Assembly (NCBI GenBank): GCA_036897625.1 | Contig: JAYMTA010001259.1 | Span: forward strand, 1-20,915 | DNA from: Pelargonium cotyledonis | Taxonomy: Eukaryota > Streptophyta > Magnoliopsida > Geraniales > Geraniaceae | DNA: 20,915 nt | Direction of reading: 5' to 3' | Notes under the pieces: model-generated | The model's input: only the letters and a program-made list of their open reading frames with translations | Database searches by the model: none | What the model was told of the DNA's origin: nothing | Part shown: piece after piece, positions 19,515 through 20,915 of the stretch | Numbering within the stretch: the first letter of the stretch is position 1 | Layout: each line of letters opens with the position of its first letter | Made by a program: the position numbers and the translations under genes

Positions 19515-20915
19515 CTTTCTATTTCTTTTCTTATAAAATACATGAAAAAATTCTGGATTAATGGCTGACTATATTCACCGTTGAAAATGTTTCTTAGTGT
19601 TTTTTTTTTTTTAACAAAAATTTCCTAGATGTTTTTTTCACATTTTATCACAAACACACGTTTGGAAAAATGTTAGTAATTAAATTATTGTTGGGTGAGG
19701 CAGCTGAGATTTTATTTGATTTTGATAGTTCGAGTATCAAACATCCATTTATTTACAAACCGAAAGTGATACTTTATTTTATTTACAATATGATCACAAA
19801 AGTCTATGATTTTAATTTAATCAATTGAAATTTTGAGTTTGGTAGAGAAAAATAAACGGAGTCAAACCTAATTTTTATTGATGATTCTGAAAGAAAATAA
19901 AAGTACAAAATAAAGTGCACGAGACCTAACTCAGACACGAGATAAGATTCGCCACTCAAATGCTAAAAGAAAAAAGAGATAACGAAAGTACTATCATACT
20001 TGAACTTTTGATGAAAATAATGGTTCTCAAATATTGTTTTGAGTGTTATTTGTTGTTCCGTTGAATGCATGGTAGGTTTTAGAAGATGAATTCTTAGTAA
20101 GTTCGCACTTCTGGATTAATAAAAGTTCTTTGTAGAACTATTGTACAATGACGTTTATGGTCACTATAATTTACTTATGGTCATTACAATTTACTGTCTT
20201 CTCTTTTAATTCGCTTGCTCTATAGAGTCATAAACAAACTTTTCAATCCCAAAATGATTAGCTTAAATAATTTCTATTTGATGTTTAAGTGCAAATTTCT
20301 CTAAACAAATGTTCTTTTTTTCTTTTACCAATCTTCTTAACGTTCATAAAGTTTTATTAACTAAAATCTATTGAGATACTGTATCATTTTTAATATTATT
20401 TATATTTATTAATTTTTTTCACTTTAATAATTTTTTATTTTTTATTTTTGTCAAAATTTCATTTTTCCCACAAAGATTTTTATTATGTAAAATATAAAGC
20501 TCACACCTCCTACGATTTTGGCACAATTATTAGATTGGATACTTATATGACGGTAAAAACATAAGGTTCTCCATCAATCGTTCACAAACAATATTTGAAC
20601 AATTCATTTTTAATTCCCAATTGAAAATTAAATTTAATATGTTCTAAGTAAATGTATTAGTGTTGTTAAAAATGTATTAGTGAATATTAAATATGTTTTA
20701 AATATTATATATTTTTGAAGATTTTTTTTCTAGCTTTCATCATAGAGTTTGAATTACTAATTTTGGCATATAAACGTCTTTCAAAAAAAAAATTTGGCAT
20801 CTAAACTTATATTTCAAATTTTGATAATAATTGATATTAATAAGACAAAATTTATTTTGTAATTGAGAAATTACGCAACGAATGATATCATTTTTTTTTA
20901 ATGAAAAATACAAAA
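19515..20915. other. AT-rich intergenic sequence, no gene seen
   Basis: About 1.4 kb of very AT-rich DNA with T- and A-runs, especially 20280-20915. No reading frame of note, RNA gene or complete transposon ends are visible. It is probably distal PSKR1 upstream DNA and may include decayed repeats. Confidence 0.65.
20157..20196. repeat. Tandem duplication, two 20-base units
   Basis: ATGGTCACTATAATTTACTT is followed at once by ATGGTCATTACAATTTACTG, three differences in 20 bases. It is a small local tandem duplication in intergenic DNA with no evident function. Confidence 0.8.

Noticed and set aside
1-20915. A functional gene cluster or pathway linking the four genes
   Set aside because: The proteins belong to unrelated processes (inositol oxidation, exine export, aldehyde reduction, peptide perception) and no shared regulatory structure is visible.

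Overview
This window is plant nuclear DNA: GT-AG introns, AT-rich intergenic sequence, simple-sequence repeats and four protein genes of land-plant families. The gene sequences look like a eudicot, and I suspect a rosid, possibly Rosaceae, but that is an impression from memory of the protein sequences. I see no prokaryotic, organellar or viral genes and no RNA genes.

Layout from left to right. (1) 1-826: AT-rich upstream sequence with a (CA)n(TA)n microsatellite, then a compact promoter (ACGT/G-box and TCP-type sites, TATA box). (2) 827-3319, plus strand: myo-inositol oxygenase (MIOX), ten coding exons, 301 aa, all six metal ligands present. (3) 4064-6877, plus strand: a half-size ABC transporter of the ABCG family, nine coding exons, 686 aa, very close to Arabidopsis ABCG26, the tapetal exporter needed for pollen exine. 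(4) 7957-14228, plus strand: an aldo-keto reductase-like gene with three coding exons, 359 aa, and a 4.0-kb second intron. (5) 14229-15956: convergent intergenic space. (6) 15957-18995, minus strand: an intronless leucine-rich-repeat receptor kinase, 1012 aa, orthologous in appearance to phytosulfokine receptor 1 (PSKR1). (7) 18996-20915: the PSKR1 leader and upstream region, then very AT-rich sequence with no recognisable gene.

The genes do not form a pathway. MIOX feeds UDP-glucuronate and cell-wall synthesis, ABCG26 exports exine precursors, the AKR is a cytosolic reductase-like protein, and PSKR1 is a peptide-hormone receptor. All four look intact. I found no convincing new system. The observation most worth following is in the aldo-keto reductase: its catalytic tetrad is intact, but the nicotinamide-stacking Tyr is His, the 2'-phosphate-binding Lys is Cys, and the cofactor 'safety-belt' loop carries a roughly 20-residue Ser/Arg-rich insertion. 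Smaller points are candidate upstream ORFs at two genes, a local duplication in the long intron, and a short secreted-type ORF next to PSKR1.
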